NCBI RefSeq assembly: GCF_049478495.1
Contig: NZ_CP168083.1
Coordinates: 1,550,001 to 1,614,000, forward strand
DNA: 64,000 nt
Direction: 5' to 3'
Origin: P36-A1 sp049478495
GTDB taxonomy: Bacteria; Bacillota_I; Bacilli_A; JAJDGJ01
The notes below the pieces were generated by a model, which ran no database searches, was not told the DNA's origin, and was given only the letters and a program-made list of their open reading frames with translations. Both the position numbers and the translations under genes were made by a program. How positions within the stretch are numbered: position 1 is the first letter of the stretch; each line of letters starts with the position of its first letter. Shown here in pieces: positions 25,442 to 35,505 of this stretch.

Positions 25442-25822
25442 CTTCTTAACTAGAAAATTATACCATTATTAAATATATACTTCAATGATATATTAAGGTA
25501 TATATTATGCTTAAATTCCGGTGTAATGTTACTATAAGTAAACATAATGATATGTATCGTAACTTTATGTGTTATTTTCACAGTATACTTAACATTTTTA
25601 AAAAATGTAATTTATTAAAAAACCCTTTAATTAAGCTTAAATTAGTACTAGAATAAGTGAAAAAAACTACACATATAATACTTTTATAAAAAAAGGTTGT
25701 TTATTTCAAGATACTTGTTATAATATAGATGTAAAAGCAGAAAAAACTATACGTATATAATAATTAATTATAGTTTTTATATTATATACAAAAAAATAAA
25801 TAATGAAAGGAACTAAAATATT
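25442..25822. promoter_or_regulatory. Promoter and leader of the threonine dehydratase gene
   Basis: A strong promoter is present: TTGTTT (25697-25702), a 16-base spacer and TATAAT (25719-25724). About 20 bases downstream, AAAAACTATA and TATAGTTTTT (25742-25778) form a perfect 10-bp stem ending in a T run, a weak intrinsic terminator inside the leader. No T-box or riboswitch consensus could be found. Upstream of the promoter (25442-25690) there is AT-rich sequence without a gene. Confidence 0.55.
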
Positions 25823-26827
25823 ATGGTAACAAGTATTGTAGGACTAAAAGATGTAAGAAAAGCACAAGAGGTATTAAAAGATAATGCACGTCGTACCCCA
25901 TTAATTAAATCATTCTTCTTCTCTTCTTTAACAAAAGGAGATGTTTATTTAAAGTTAGAAAATTTACAATTAACAGGTTCATTTAAATTCAGAGGAGCTT
26001 TCTATAAAATTTCAACTTTAACTGAAGAAGAAAAATCACATGGTGTAATTGCATGTTCTGCAGGTAACCATGCTCAAGGTGTTGCTTTATCAGCACACTT
26101 ACAAGGAATTAAATCAACTATAGTAATGCCTACAACGGCACCTAAAGCCAAAGTTGATGCAACAAAAAGTTATGGTTCAGAGGTAATCTTATACGGAGAA
26201 ACTTTTGATGAATGTAAAGATGAATGTATGAGAATCGCAAATGAAACAGGACAAACATTCCTACATCCTTATGATGATCCATTTGTAATTGCTGGACAAG
26301 GAACAATTGGACTAGAGATATTAGAAGATTTATATGATGTAGATACTGTAATTGTACCAATTGGTGGTGGTGGAATCATCTCTGGTATTGCAGTTGCTAT
26401 TAAATCATTTAATGCTAATGTTAAAATTATTGGTGTTCAAGCAGAAAATGTTCATGGAATGAAAGCAAGTTATGATGCAAATAAAATAGTAAGACACTAT
26501 GTAGCGCCTACTATGGCTGATGGTTGTGCAGTGGCTGTTCCAGGAGACTTAACTTTCCAAATCACAAGTCAATTAGTAGATGAAATTGTTACTGTTACAG
26601 AAGATGAAATTGCTACTTCTTTAAAAGACTTATTACAACGTGGTAAAGTTGTAGTTGAAGGTGCCGGAGCATTAGCTACAGCAGCAGTTCACTCAGGAAA
26701 AATTAATCATGCTATTACTGGTAAAAAAGTAGTTGCAATTTTATCAGGAGGAAATGTTGATTTAGCTAGAGTGGCAGGTGTATGTGATCACTTTATCGCA
26801 AAAGAGTATGTAGAAAGAGAAAAATAA
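25823..26827 (+). CDS. tdcB: Threonine ammonia-lyase (catabolic type)
   Basis: 334 residues. PLP fold type II: the lysine of LTGSFKFRGA (~residue 56) binds PLP, the Gly-rich phosphate loop is GGGGIISG (~190), and CSAGNHAQG is conserved. It deaminates threonine (and serine) to 2-oxobutyrate. The lack of the ~170-residue ACT regulatory domain of biosynthetic IlvA favours the catabolic TdcB/short IlvA type. An insertion element directly follows, and no isoleucine genes are nearby. Confidence 0.88.
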   Translation: MVTSIVGLKDVRKAQEVLKDNARRTPLIKSFFFSSLTKGDVYLKLENLQLTGSFKFRGAFYKISTLTEEEKSHGVIACSAGNHAQGVALSAHLQGIKSTIVMPTTAPKAKVDATKSYGSEVILYGETFDECKDECMRIANETGQTFLHPYDDPFVIAGQGTIGLEILEDLYDVDTVIVPIGGGGIISGIAVAIKSFNANVKIIGVQAENVHGMKASYDANKIVRHYVAPTMADGCAVAVPGDLTFQITSQLVDEIVTVTEDEIATSLKDLLQRGKVVVEGAGALATAAVHSGKINHAITGKKVVAILSGGNVDLARVAGVCDHFIAKEYVEREK

Positions 26828-26875
26828 TAATTATCAAGGGGCTGTAATGCATTAGCATATATAGTTCTATACAAT

Positions 26876-26922
26876 AAAAGGAAGAATGTTTACTCAATGT
26901 AGAGAAAACGTTCTTCCTTTTT
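26876..26922 (+). terminator. Hairpin terminator upstream of the IS transposase
   Basis: AAAGGAAGAA pairs with TTCTTCCTTT followed by a T run. It lies inside the IS left end and would block read-through from tdcB into the transposase, as well as terminating tdcB itself. Confidence 0.75.
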
Positions 26923-26936
26923 AGTATAATTGATAT

Positions 26937-28517
26937 ATGAATACCGAATTACTCAATAACAATTATGCTTTTAATTATAAACCAGTTCAGCTTATTTTAC
27001 CACTAGAAGTAGAAGTAATTTCACCAGCTGATGATGTAGTACATTCATTTGTAGAACTAATGAAAGGATTTAATTTATCAAAATACATAACTCGATCATA
27101 CCATAGAGGTAATCAAGGGTATGATCCTACAATGATGTTACTAGTTATTTTATTTGCATATACTAACCAAATTTATTCTTTAAGAAAAATAGAACAAGCA
27201 TGTAAAACAGACATACGATTTATGAGTCTTTGTAATATGAAGACTCCATCTCACAATGCTTTCGCAACATTTATAAATGAAAATTTAGTTGATAAAAATA
27301 TAGAAAATATATTTTATGATATAAATAAATATATTATCTCTTGTGATGATTCAATTGATACTTCAAAACTTTATATAGATGGTACTAAATTTGAAGCCAA
27401 TGCTAAAAAGACTAGTTTTGTATGGCGTAAAGCTGTTGAAAAATTTCAACAAAAACTATTTACTAATGTTTCAACTTTCATAGTAGAATATAATAAATGT
27501 TATGATCAATATTTTCCAGTTAAAAATAAATATAAATCAACATACTTAAAAACAATAGTAGAAGATATTGAAATAAATATAAAAAAACAAAAAATTGAGT
27601 TTGTTTATGGAAAAGGATCTAGAAAACACGATTTACAAAGAAAACATGAAAAAATAAATGATTATTATTCAAGATTAGCTAAATATGAAGAACATTTTAA
27701 AATATTTGAAAATAGAAACAGTTACTCTAAAACTGATCATGATGCCACTTTCATGCACATGAAATATGATTATTATAACAATACTGGAGTTTTTAAACCA
27801 GGGTATAATATCCAAGTAGGAGTTTCAAGTGAATATATAATGGTTGCAGATATATTTCAGTGTGCCAATGATTTGAGAACATTCATTCCATTAATGGATT
27901 TGTATAAATCTAAATATAAAAGTTATCCACAGTATCCAGTAGGTGATGCTGGATATGGTAGTTTTGAAAACTATAAATATTGTAAAGAACACAATATGGA
28001 ATTAACTTTAAAATACCCATTATTCAATAAAGTTAATTTTGATAAAACTTTTGTTAAGAAGAAAAAATATCAAGCTATTAACTTTAAAACATCAGAAAAT
28101 GGATTCAAAATTTGTCCTGAAAATCAAGAGTTTAATGTTTTAATAAGTGAAAATATAATAGATGTAAATGGCTACGGAAAAAAACAATATAAATATGAAT
28201 GCACTAAATGTAATGACTGTCCAGTCAAATCAGAATGCACTAAAGCTGCAGGAAATAGAATGATAACAGTTACACCTGAGCTTGAAGAAATGTACAAAAA
28301 AGTAAATGAAAACCTTACAGGAGATTTTGGTAGTAACTTAAGAAAACAAAGAAGTATCCAAGCAGAAGGAACATTTGGAATAATTAAACAAGATTATCAA
28401 TACACTAGAATACATAGAAAAAAGATAGAGAATGTCAAAACTGAGCTTTTACTAATATGTATAGGATATAACATAAAAAAATATCATAATAAAAAAAGCA
28501 GAATTAAGCTTAATTGA
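26937..28517 (+). CDS. IS1182-like DDE transposase
   Basis: 526 residues. N-terminal DUF772-like domain (GYDPTMMLLVILFAYTNQIYSLRKIE, ~residues 62-90), first catalytic Asp in LYIDGTKFEANAKK, second in PVGDAGYGS, a CxxC-rich insert (CTKCNDCPVKSEC) and final Glu in AEGTFGIIKQD. Full length with no stops. The ATG at 26937 lacks a good ribosome binding site, as is common for low-level transposase expression. Confidence 0.92.
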   Translation: MNTELLNNNYAFNYKPVQLILPLEVEVISPADDVVHSFVELMKGFNLSKYITRSYHRGNQGYDPTMMLLVILFAYTNQIYSLRKIEQACKTDIRFMSLCNMKTPSHNAFATFINENLVDKNIENIFYDINKYIISCDDSIDTSKLYIDGTKFEANAKKTSFVWRKAVEKFQQKLFTNVSTFIVEYNKCYDQYFPVKNKYKSTYLKTIVEDIEINIKKQKIEFVYGKGSRKHDLQRKHEKINDYYSRLAKYEEHFKIFENRNSYSKTDHDATFMHMKYDYYNNTGVFKPGYNIQVGVSSEYIMVADIFQCANDLRTFIPLMDLYKSKYKSYPQYPVGDAGYGSFENYKYCKEHNMELTLKYPLFNKVNFDKTFVKKKKYQAINFKTSENGFKICPENQEFNVLISENIIDVNGYGKKQYKYECTKCNDCPVKSECTKAAGNRMITVTPELEEMYKKVNENLTGDFGSNLRKQRSIQAEGTFGIIKQDYQYTRIHRKKIENVKTELLLICIGYNIKKYHNKKSRIKLN

Positions 28518-28766
28518 TATATTTAAACTGAATATCGTGATAGGCTTTTTAATAATGCCTTTTTTTATGAAATATATTAATAACTGAACAAATTCTGTAT
28601 TAAAACTAAAAAAGCTATAATGCATGATTATTAAATCAATGCATTACAGCCTCTTTTTTTGTATGTGTACAACAAATATATTAACTGTTTTATAAGCAAA
28701 ACTTTAAACTAGTAAGTTAAACATTATATATAATACTTTGACAATAAAAAATGGAGGATTAAAATT

Positions 28767-29240
28767 ATGTTACTAGATTTAAAGCCATGGACAATCGAAT
28801 ACGATCAACAGGCAACACAACATTATTATAGTCAAAATGAATTTTTAATTAATAAAGAAAACAATGATTTTTTTAATGCTATTTCTATTAAAGAAATAAA
28901 ACAATTACTACAAAAACTTGGTGTTGATAGTAGTAAGGTTAATGTTAAAACAAAACTTCTTTCTAGTCACAACAAACTATTAAGCATCAATTTTTTAGTA
29001 TGTGGAAAAATTAAAGTAATGCCACAAGAACAAGCATCAATGTATAAAGAATTTTATGATATAGATGTTTCTGATAAAATAGAAATACTTAAACAAGCAA
29101 ACGATGATATTTCAGTATTTGAAATTGAAGACTGGATGTTTAGAGTTAAACTACCTCAAGATATCTTTGAAAGTTCTCCTTCAAAAGTAAAAGAAGATTA
29201 CATTACAATCTCAGCAATACACAACCACAAAACTGTCTAA
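28767..29240 (+). CDS. Conserved-looking protein of unknown function
   Basis: 157 residues, mixed alpha/beta, soluble. GGAGG precedes the start with normal spacing, and the upstream TTGACA/TATAAT-like elements near 28700-28740 suggest its own promoter. It starts MLLDLKPWTIEYDQQ. No motif recognised; no signal peptide or membrane segment. Confidence 0.6.
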   Translation: MLLDLKPWTIEYDQQATQHYYSQNEFLINKENNDFFNAISIKEIKQLLQKLGVDSSKVNVKTKLLSSHNKLLSINFLVCGKIKVMPQEQASMYKEFYDIDVSDKIEILKQANDDISVFEIEDWMFRVKLPQDIFESSPSKVKEDYITISAIHNHKTV

Positions 29241-29345
29241 AAGCACAAGTTTGATGCGAAAATGCATTAAACTTTTTTTTATCTACTTATTACTAGTTAA
29301 TATTGTTTATTTATAGTTAATTTACGATATTTTTAAATATTAGTA

Positions 29346-29374
29346 TTGACTTAGACCCAGATATATTATACAAT
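29346..29374 (+). promoter_or_regulatory. tRNA operon promoter
   Basis: TTGACT (29346-29351), 17-base spacer and TACAAT (29369-29374), 13 bases before the first tRNA-Gly. Good consensus, as expected for a stable RNA promoter. Confidence 0.65.
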
Positions 29375-29386
29375 TACTCTTGTGAT

Positions 29387-29460
29387 GCGGGTGTAGTTTA
29401 ATGGTAGAACTTCAGCCTTCCAAGCTGACTGTGAGAGTTCGATTCTCTTCACCCGCTCCA
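29387..29460 (+). tRNA. tRNA-Gly(UCC), copy 1
   Basis: 74 nt with encoded CCA. Acceptor GCGGGTG pairs with CACCCGC, anticodon loop CTTCCAA gives UCC (reads GGA and other Gly codons), T-arm has GTTCGATTC. All four arms fold. Confidence 0.97.
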
Positions 29461-29507
29461 TTAATATATTAATAAGACTTATTTAAAGAATCACAAACAA
29501 AATATTT

Positions 29508-29581
29508 GCGGGTGTAGTTTAATGGTAGAACTTCAGCCTTCCAAGCTGACTGTGAGAGTTCGATTCTCTTCACCCGCTCCA
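29508..29581 (+). tRNA. tRNA-Gly(UCC), copy 2
   Basis: Identical to copy 1 over all 74 bases, 47 bases downstream. Same UCC anticodon, encoded CCA. Probably one transcript, ended by the hairpin at 29593-29636. Confidence 0.97.
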
Positions 29582-29592
29582 TTTTAGAGACC

Positions 29593-29636
29593 ACATGAAT
29601 AATTTAACATTTCGTTGAATTGATTCATGTTTTTTG
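29593..29636 (+). terminator. Terminator of the tRNA-Gly pair
   Basis: ACATGAAT pairs with ATTCATGT, with a further internal AATTTAAC/GTTGAATT pairing, followed by six T. Confidence 0.8.
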
Positions 29637-29692
29637 TTTTATGTTCTTAAAATCATAAAACATATATAAAAAAATATATAGGAGATATAAAA

Positions 29693-31177
29693 ATGAAAAA
29701 AATAGCTTTTGACAATGACTTATACTTAAAAATGCAATCTGAAAATATTTTAGAAAGGATTTCTAAATTTGATAACAAATTATACTTAGAGTTTGGTGGT
29801 AAATTATTTGATGATTTTCATGCCTCAAGAGTGTTACCAGGTTTCTTACCAGATTCAAAACTTAGAATGTTATTAACTTTAAAAGATCAAGTTGAAATAA
29901 TAATTGCTATAAATGCAAATGATATTGAAAAAAATAAAGTAAGATCAGACTTAGGAATTACTTATGATGAAGATACATTAAGATTAATAGATGCCTTTCA
30001 AGATACTGGATTATATGTAGGAAGTGTTGTCATAACACATTATGCTAATCAACCAAGCACAGATAAATTCTGTTCACTATTAAATAAACTTGGTGTTAAA
30101 ACATATTATCATTATCCAATTGAAGGATATCCAAGTAATATATCACATATTGTTAGTGATGAAGGCTTTGGAAAAAATGAGTATGTCGAAACAGAAAGAC
30201 CTTTAGTTGTTGTTACTGCTCCAGGTCCTGGTTCTGGAAAAATGGCAACATGTTTATCACAACTTTATCATGAGCATAAAAGAAATATAAAAGCAGGATA
30301 TGCTAAATATGAAACGTTTCCAATTTGGAATTTACCATTAAAAGATGCAGTTAACCTTGCTTATGAAGCTGCAACAGCTGATTTAAATGATATAAACATG
30401 ATTGATCCTTTCCATTTAGAAGCTTATAATGAAACTACTGTAAATTATAACAGAGATGTAGAAATATTCCCTGTTTTAAAAGCTATGTTTGAGAAAATAT
30501 CTGGTGAATCACCATATAAATCACCAACTGATATGGGAGTTAATATGGTAGGTTATGCCATTATTGATGCACAAGCAGCTCAACAAGCAAGTAAAGATGA
30601 AATAATCAGAAGATACTATGCTGCTTTAGAAGAATTCAAAAAAAATACTGGAACTCAACAAACTATTGAAAAGATAGAACTAATAATGTCACAAGCACAA
30701 GTATCAATTGAAGATCGTAAATGTGTCAAACCAGCTTTGTTAAAAGCAGAAGAAACAAATGATGCAGCTTTTGCCTTTGAGTTAAATGATGGTGTAATAG
30801 TTACTGGAAAAACATCTTCACTATTAGGTAGCGCTTCTGCTGCTTTATTAAATGCCTTAAAAGTATTAGCAAAAATTGATGAAGATATTCCACTTATCTC
30901 ACCAAACATTATAAACCCAATTCAAGACTTAAAAACTAACAATTTAGGAAATAAAAATCCTCGATTACATACAGATGAAGTTTTAATTGCCTTAGCAGTT
31001 TCAGCAACAACAAATCCTATATCACATAAAGCATTACAACAACTAAAAAAATTGGCTGGTGCCGAAGCTCACTCAACTGTAATATTAACAGAAGTAGATA
31101 AAAATGTATTAAGAAAATTAAAAATTAATTTAACTAGTGAACCACAATATTCAACAAAAAAGCTATTTCATAAATAA
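29693..31177 (+). CDS. DUF1846-family protein
   Basis: 494 residues, matching the ~495-500 residue DUF1846 family of Bacillota. Recognisable segments are LYLEFGGKLFDD, HASRVLPGF, VVTAPGPGSGKMATCLSQLYHE (a P-loop-like Gly-rich segment at ~180) and SSLLGSASAALLNALK near the C-terminus. Structures of the family show an ATP/nucleotide-like three-domain fold, but the reaction is unknown. Single gene with its own terminator. Confidence 0.88.
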   Translation: MKKIAFDNDLYLKMQSENILERISKFDNKLYLEFGGKLFDDFHASRVLPGFLPDSKLRMLLTLKDQVEIIIAINANDIEKNKVRSDLGITYDEDTLRLIDAFQDTGLYVGSVVITHYANQPSTDKFCSLLNKLGVKTYYHYPIEGYPSNISHIVSDEGFGKNEYVETERPLVVVTAPGPGSGKMATCLSQLYHEHKRNIKAGYAKYETFPIWNLPLKDAVNLAYEAATADLNDINMIDPFHLEAYNETTVNYNRDVEIFPVLKAMFEKISGESPYKSPTDMGVNMVGYAIIDAQAAQQASKDEIIRRYYAALEEFKKNTGTQQTIEKIELIMSQAQVSIEDRKCVKPALLKAEETNDAAFAFELNDGVIVTGKTSSLLGSASAALLNALKVLAKIDEDIPLISPNIINPIQDLKTNNLGNKNPRLHTDEVLIALAVSATTNPISHKALQQLKKLAGAEAHSTVILTEVDKNVLRKLKINLTSEPQYSTKKLFHK

Positions 31178-31189
31178 ATATCGAACATA

Positions 31190-31216
31190 AACTGTGATTT
31201 TTGATCACAGTTTTAT
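31190..31216 (+). terminator. Terminator after DUF1846 gene
   Basis: AACTGTGAT and ATCACAGTT form a 9-bp stem with a TTTTG loop, followed by TTATTT. Confidence 0.8.
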
Positions 31217-31293
31217 TTATTCCTTTATTTATACACAACTTTAAGTTATAATTGTATTAAAGATTAAAAGTGAAAAATGAGGGTAAACTAAAT

Positions 31294-32946
31294 ATGAAAA
31301 AAATAAGTATACTGTTTTTACTAATAGTACTTTTTTCTTTGCCATTAAACATAGCAGGAAAAGAATATATAAGTGGAACAGTTTATAAAGATTCCAACAT
31401 AAATGGAAAATTTGACAAAAATGAGAAAACACTAGCAAATATAAAAATTAAAATGTATAACAGCTCTAACAAGCTAATTACTAGTACTAGCACAAATAAA
31501 AAAGGCTATTATAAAATGGAAAAAACTAATAAACCTTTTTACTTAAAATTAGAAAAAATAAATAATAAAACTTTAGATATCAACACTTCAAATAACTATA
31601 CCAATGCTAATAACTTTAAAAGCGATATGTACACAACTAGCGATTCAAAAATTAATATTGGTTATGCTAATAAAAGTATTACTAATAATAAAAGTGCTTT
31701 AGGACTACCTTTGAACAAGGTAATAACATTAAACCATTTATTTGAAAATGCAAATATAACTAATGTAATCACTAATAATAACAATTTGAAATGCACACAT
31801 ACAAATATAACGGTTAATTGTCTTGCAGAAGTGGAAGGCATCTATAAAATAAAAGTTGCCTATATTGATAATTACAAACGCACAAATAGTGCAGATTTTG
31901 TTATTACTGCTGCAACTAAAAAAGTTAGTGTACAAGGAAAGTTACAATTAAATGATATTTATAATAAAAGAATTTCAAACAATAATCTAACAACAACGCT
32001 TACAAATTTTAGCTTTAAACTATTAGATAGTAATAATAATCTTATTACCACAATATACTCAAAATCATCAGGTGATTATCAGTTCAAAGACTTATATTTG
32101 CCCTATCAAAAATATAAGCTTGTAGCAACTAATAATAACACTACTAACTTTAGATTTTCAAACAACAATAAATTAACTCAGAATAAAAACATTGTCATTT
32201 CTAAAAGTAATAATAATATCGATTTTGATATAGTTGATATTGATATACCTTCAATTAAAATAACAAGTAATCGTACTAGTAATGGCTTTAATCCAACATA
32301 TATAAAGGTATCCAACCTAGAAGATGCTAGCACTAAAGTAAGTGCAAACTTTAAAATAACTAACTTAAGTACTAAACATGTCTATAAAAGTGATAAGTTA
32401 ACCATTCCTAAAAATGATGGAAAATATGAAATACAATATTATGCAATAGATGCATCTAAAAATAAATCTATAATCAAAAAGCATGAATTTACTATCGATA
32501 ATACAAAACCAATAATTTATTTCAAAGTCAAAAATATAGATGATTATCCTCATATTAAAATGAGTGCTAGTGATAATTTAGATTCAAATATAAAAATTAA
32601 TTATCAAGTAATGGACAACTCAAATAATATTGTTATAAATAGCAATAGTTCAGAATTTGATAATAATATACTAAAAAGCTTAAGTAATAATAAATATACT
32701 ATCAGCATAAGTGCAACTGATTTAGCAGGGAATAGTGCAAGTTATACTTCTAAAAAAATAGCTTTAAATAATAAAATAGAACAAAATACAAAAGCTCCTA
32801 CAATAGCAGTAACCAATACACCTACACTAATAAATAGCAATGTTAATAAAGATGTAGATAGTTTAATAATACTATTATTACTAGTTCTATTGCTAGCAGT
32901 TATCCAAGTGTATCGTTTTTATCTTAATAAAAGACATTCTATATAA
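31294..32946 (+). CDS. SdrD-B-like secreted surface protein with C-terminal membrane anchor
   Basis: About 550 residues. The start at 31294 is preferred because GAGGG stands 10 bases before it; an in-frame GTG at 31270 does not have a site. Signal peptide at residues 1-22, then an SdrD B-type module (SGTVYKDSNINGKFDKNEKTL with the EF-hand-like Asp pattern), a second such module mid-protein (FKLLDSNNNLITTIYSKSSGDYQF), Ig-like C-terminal repeats and a final membrane helix (LLLVLLLAVIQVYRF) with RHSI. There is no LPxTG, so it is membrane-anchored, not sortase-linked. Very Asn/Lys-rich. Likely surface structure or adhesion. Confidence 0.8.
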   Translation: MKKISILFLLIVLFSLPLNIAGKEYISGTVYKDSNINGKFDKNEKTLANIKIKMYNSSNKLITSTSTNKKGYYKMEKTNKPFYLKLEKINNKTLDINTSNNYTNANNFKSDMYTTSDSKINIGYANKSITNNKSALGLPLNKVITLNHLFENANITNVITNNNNLKCTHTNITVNCLAEVEGIYKIKVAYIDNYKRTNSADFVITAATKKVSVQGKLQLNDIYNKRISNNNLTTTLTNFSFKLLDSNNNLITTIYSKSSGDYQFKDLYLPYQKYKLVATNNNTTNFRFSNNNKLTQNKNIVISKSNNNIDFDIVDIDIPSIKITSNRTSNGFNPTYIKVSNLEDASTKVSANFKITNLSTKHVYKSDKLTIPKNDGKYEIQYYAIDASKNKSIIKKHEFTIDNTKPIIYFKVKNIDDYPHIKMSASDNLDSNIKINYQVMDNSNNIVINSNSSEFDNNILKSLSNNKYTISISATDLAGNSASYTSKKIALNNKIEQNTKAPTIAVTNTPTLINSNVNKDVDSLIILLLLVLLLAVIQVYRFYLNKRHSI

Positions 32947-32954
32947 GAAAATAA

Positions 32955-32984
32955 AGTGTTAGCAATGCTAATGCTTTTTTTTAT
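32955..32984 (+). terminator. Terminator after the surface protein gene
   Basis: Palindrome TTAGCAATGCTAA within GTGTTAGCAATGCTAATGC, followed by eight T. Confidence 0.7.
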
Positions 32985-33068
32985 CTAAAAGCAAGAAGTT
33001 AATATCAACATCATTTTATAACATGGTATGTTACAATTATTATAAATACAGTACAAAGAGGTGTTAAA

Positions 33069-35417
33069 ATGGAAAATACATATAATAATCCTGGTCTTAG
33101 TTATGAGCAAGTTAATCAAAGGATTAAAAACAAGCAAACAAATGATTACAATGCAACCTACAGTAAAACAAATAAAGAAATAATTAAAGATAATATTTTT
33201 TCAACCTTCAACATAATAAATACCATCGTTTTTGTTGCACTTCTATTAGTACAGGCCTATTTAAATACTTTCTTTTATTTAATTGTAATTGCAAATACCT
33301 TAACTAGTATAATCCAGGAAATAAGAGCTAAAAAGACTGTTGAAAAGTTATCAATTGTTGCTAAAGAGAAAGTACAAGTTATAAGAGATAATCAAATAGA
33401 AGATATACATAGAACTCAACTAGTAGTTGATGATATTATGATCTTAGAAGCAGAAGATCAAGTTGTATGTGATTGTGTAATACAAGAAGGAAGCTTAGAG
33501 ATAAATGAATCATTATTAACAGGAGAATCTAAATCATTATATAAATATCAAAATGATGAATTATTATCAGGAAGCTTTATCATATCTGGAAATGCCTTAG
33601 TAAAAATTAAAAATGTAGGAGCAAATAATTTTGCAGAAAAGATTGCAATAGAATCTAAGAAGCAAAAGCAAGATGAATCTATATTATTGCAATCAATGAA
33701 TAAGTTAATAAAGCTTACAACTTTAATAATAGTCCCAGCGGCCTTACTATTACTCTTAACTAGTATTTTAGAAAATAAAGACATTACAACATCAGTAATT
33801 ACATCAAGTGCTTCAATAATAGGAATGCTTCCAACAGGTGTAGTTTTACTAATAACAGCCTCAATGAGTATTGGAGTTACAAGACTAGCAAAATATAATG
33901 TGCTAGTTCAACAACTTTCAGCAATAGAAAACCTTTCAAGAGTAGATATGCTTTGCTTAGATAAAACAGGAACACTTACACAAGGAAAGATGCAAGTAGT
34001 AAACATATATCCTTTATCAAAAAATACAACCCTTGATGATGTTAATCAAATAATGAAAAAATATTTAAGTGTTTCTAAAGAAAAAAATTCAACATACAAA
34101 GCTTTGATAGAATACTTTAAACCTGATAGCATCCATGAATTTATTACACAATCACCATTTAACTCCCAGAAAAAATGGAGTAGTACTTCTTTTAAAGATA
34201 TAACATACTATTTAGGTGCACCAGAAATATTAACATATAATAACATTCCACCATTAATGAATGAACTTGTTAATAGTGGTCAAAGAATTATCCTATTAGG
34301 TTCTAGTGAAAAAATAGGTAATAAAGATGTCTTAAATGATGATATAAAACCAATAGCTTTAATAACAATGTTAGATCCACTAAGAGATAGTGCTGCAGCT
34401 ACAATTAGTTATTTCAAAAAACAAGGGGTTAATATTAAAATTATATCTGGAGATAATCCAAAAACAGTTTCTAAAATTGCCAGTGATGCTAATATAGATA
34501 ACGCTAGTAAGTATATCGATTTAACAAATATAGCTAATAACCATTTAGAAGAAATTGCAAATGATTATACCGTATTTGGAAGAGCAAATCCCGAACAGAA
34601 AAGAATTATTATAAAAAAACTTCAATCTCTTGATTACACTGTTGGAATGACAGGAGATGGTGTAAATGATGTTTTAGCTTTAAAAAGTGCTGATTGTTCT
34701 ATAGCTATGGGGAAAGGTGCCGATGCAGCAATAAGTGTTGCACAATTAGTACTTCTAGATTTAAATTTTGATGTTTTACCTATGGTTGTAAATGAAGGAA
34801 GAAGAGTCATTAATAATATCACTAGAGTTGCACCAATATACTTTGTTAAAACAATCTATTCAGGTCTATTTACTCTCTTTTCAATATTACTTTCAAGCAC
34901 TTTTCCCTTCATTCCAATACAAGTTACTCTAATAAATGCATGCATTGTTGGAATACCTTCAATATTTTTGACTTTTGAATGGGACAATACTAAAATTAAA
35001 AACAATTTTTTAGTATCAACTTTAGCAAGGGCAATACCTAATGCTATAACAATTTTTATAATGTATTTAGTAATACATTATCTACCAGTAACTGACTACT
35101 TATCAGAAATACAAAAAACAACTCTATTATATACTATCGTAGCTTTTATAACATATTTAACAGTAATTCAACAAAGCAAACCACTAAGTATATACCGATA
35201 CATTGTTTTAATGATATCAATTATTCTATTTACTACAATATTAATTTTAAATATACATCATTTCAGATTAGAGGTATTTAACCTTACAACATTTAGTTAC
35301 TTTTTACTAGCAGCTGCATTATCTTTATTTATTTTAAAAATAATCAGATATCCTATAATTAACTTCTTAAATAAAAGTAAGAGAATTAATAATCTACTTA
35401 TTAAAAAGAAGAAATAA
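33069..35417 (+). CDS. Cation-transporting P-type ATPase
   Basis: 782 residues. All P-type motifs are present: TGES in the actuator domain, DKTGTLT (phosphorylated Asp near residue 298), MTGDGVND (hinge), and about 8-10 membrane helices. The membrane motif at the ion site is PTGVV in place of the PEGLP of Ca2+ pumps, as in the Exp7-like subgroup of Bacillota. The N-domain is short. The ion is not certain: a divalent cation (Ca2+ or Mg2+) exporter is the usual annotation for this subgroup. Monocistronic with GAGGTG before the ATG. Confidence 0.9.
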   Translation: MENTYNNPGLSYEQVNQRIKNKQTNDYNATYSKTNKEIIKDNIFSTFNIINTIVFVALLLVQAYLNTFFYLIVIANTLTSIIQEIRAKKTVEKLSIVAKEKVQVIRDNQIEDIHRTQLVVDDIMILEAEDQVVCDCVIQEGSLEINESLLTGESKSLYKYQNDELLSGSFIISGNALVKIKNVGANNFAEKIAIESKKQKQDESILLQSMNKLIKLTTLIIVPAALLLLLTSILENKDITTSVITSSASIIGMLPTGVVLLITASMSIGVTRLAKYNVLVQQLSAIENLSRVDMLCLDKTGTLTQGKMQVVNIYPLSKNTTLDDVNQIMKKYLSVSKEKNSTYKALIEYFKPDSIHEFITQSPFNSQKKWSSTSFKDITYYLGAPEILTYNNIPPLMNELVNSGQRIILLGSSEKIGNKDVLNDDIKPIALITMLDPLRDSAAATISYFKKQGVNIKIISGDNPKTVSKIASDANIDNASKYIDLTNIANNHLEEIANDYTVFGRANPEQKRIIIKKLQSLDYTVGMTGDGVNDVLALKSADCSIAMGKGADAAISVAQLVLLDLNFDVLPMVVNEGRRVINNITRVAPIYFVKTIYSGLFTLFSILLSSTFPFIPIQVTLINACIVGIPSIFLTFEWDNTKIKNNFLVSTLARAIPNAITIFIMYLVIHYLPVTDYLSEIQKTTLLYTIVAFITYLTVIQQSKPLSIYRYIVLMISIILFTTILILNIHHFRLEVFNLTTFSYFLLAAALSLFILKIIRYPIINFLNKSKRINNLLIKKKK

Positions 35418-35505
35418 ATAATAGATATAAAAGCAACATTTACATTTCAGGTAATATCTAGTAAGATATAAATAGTAGTAAATACTAACATAAGGAGTTG
35501 AACTA

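Larger units (their letters stand above)
26836..28656 (+). mobile_element. Complete IS1182-family-like insertion sequence
   Basis: About 1.82 kb bounded by inverted repeats of the form AAG(G/A)GGCTGTAATGCATT (18 bases, one mismatch): left 26836-26853, right 28639-28656. One transposase gene fills the centre. A hairpin terminator at 26876-26922 precedes the gene and another follows it, protecting it from outside transcription. It sits between tdcB and an unknown gene. Target duplication not evident in the AT-rich flanks. Confidence 0.85.

Noticed and set aside
25442..25822. T-box or other riboswitch upstream of threonine dehydratase
   Set aside because: The T-box consensus and any other riboswitch core I know are missing; only a simple hairpin is present.
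31294..32946. Sortase-anchored protein
   Set aside because: No LPxTG or variant occurs before the C-terminal helix, so membrane anchoring is the only supported attachment.
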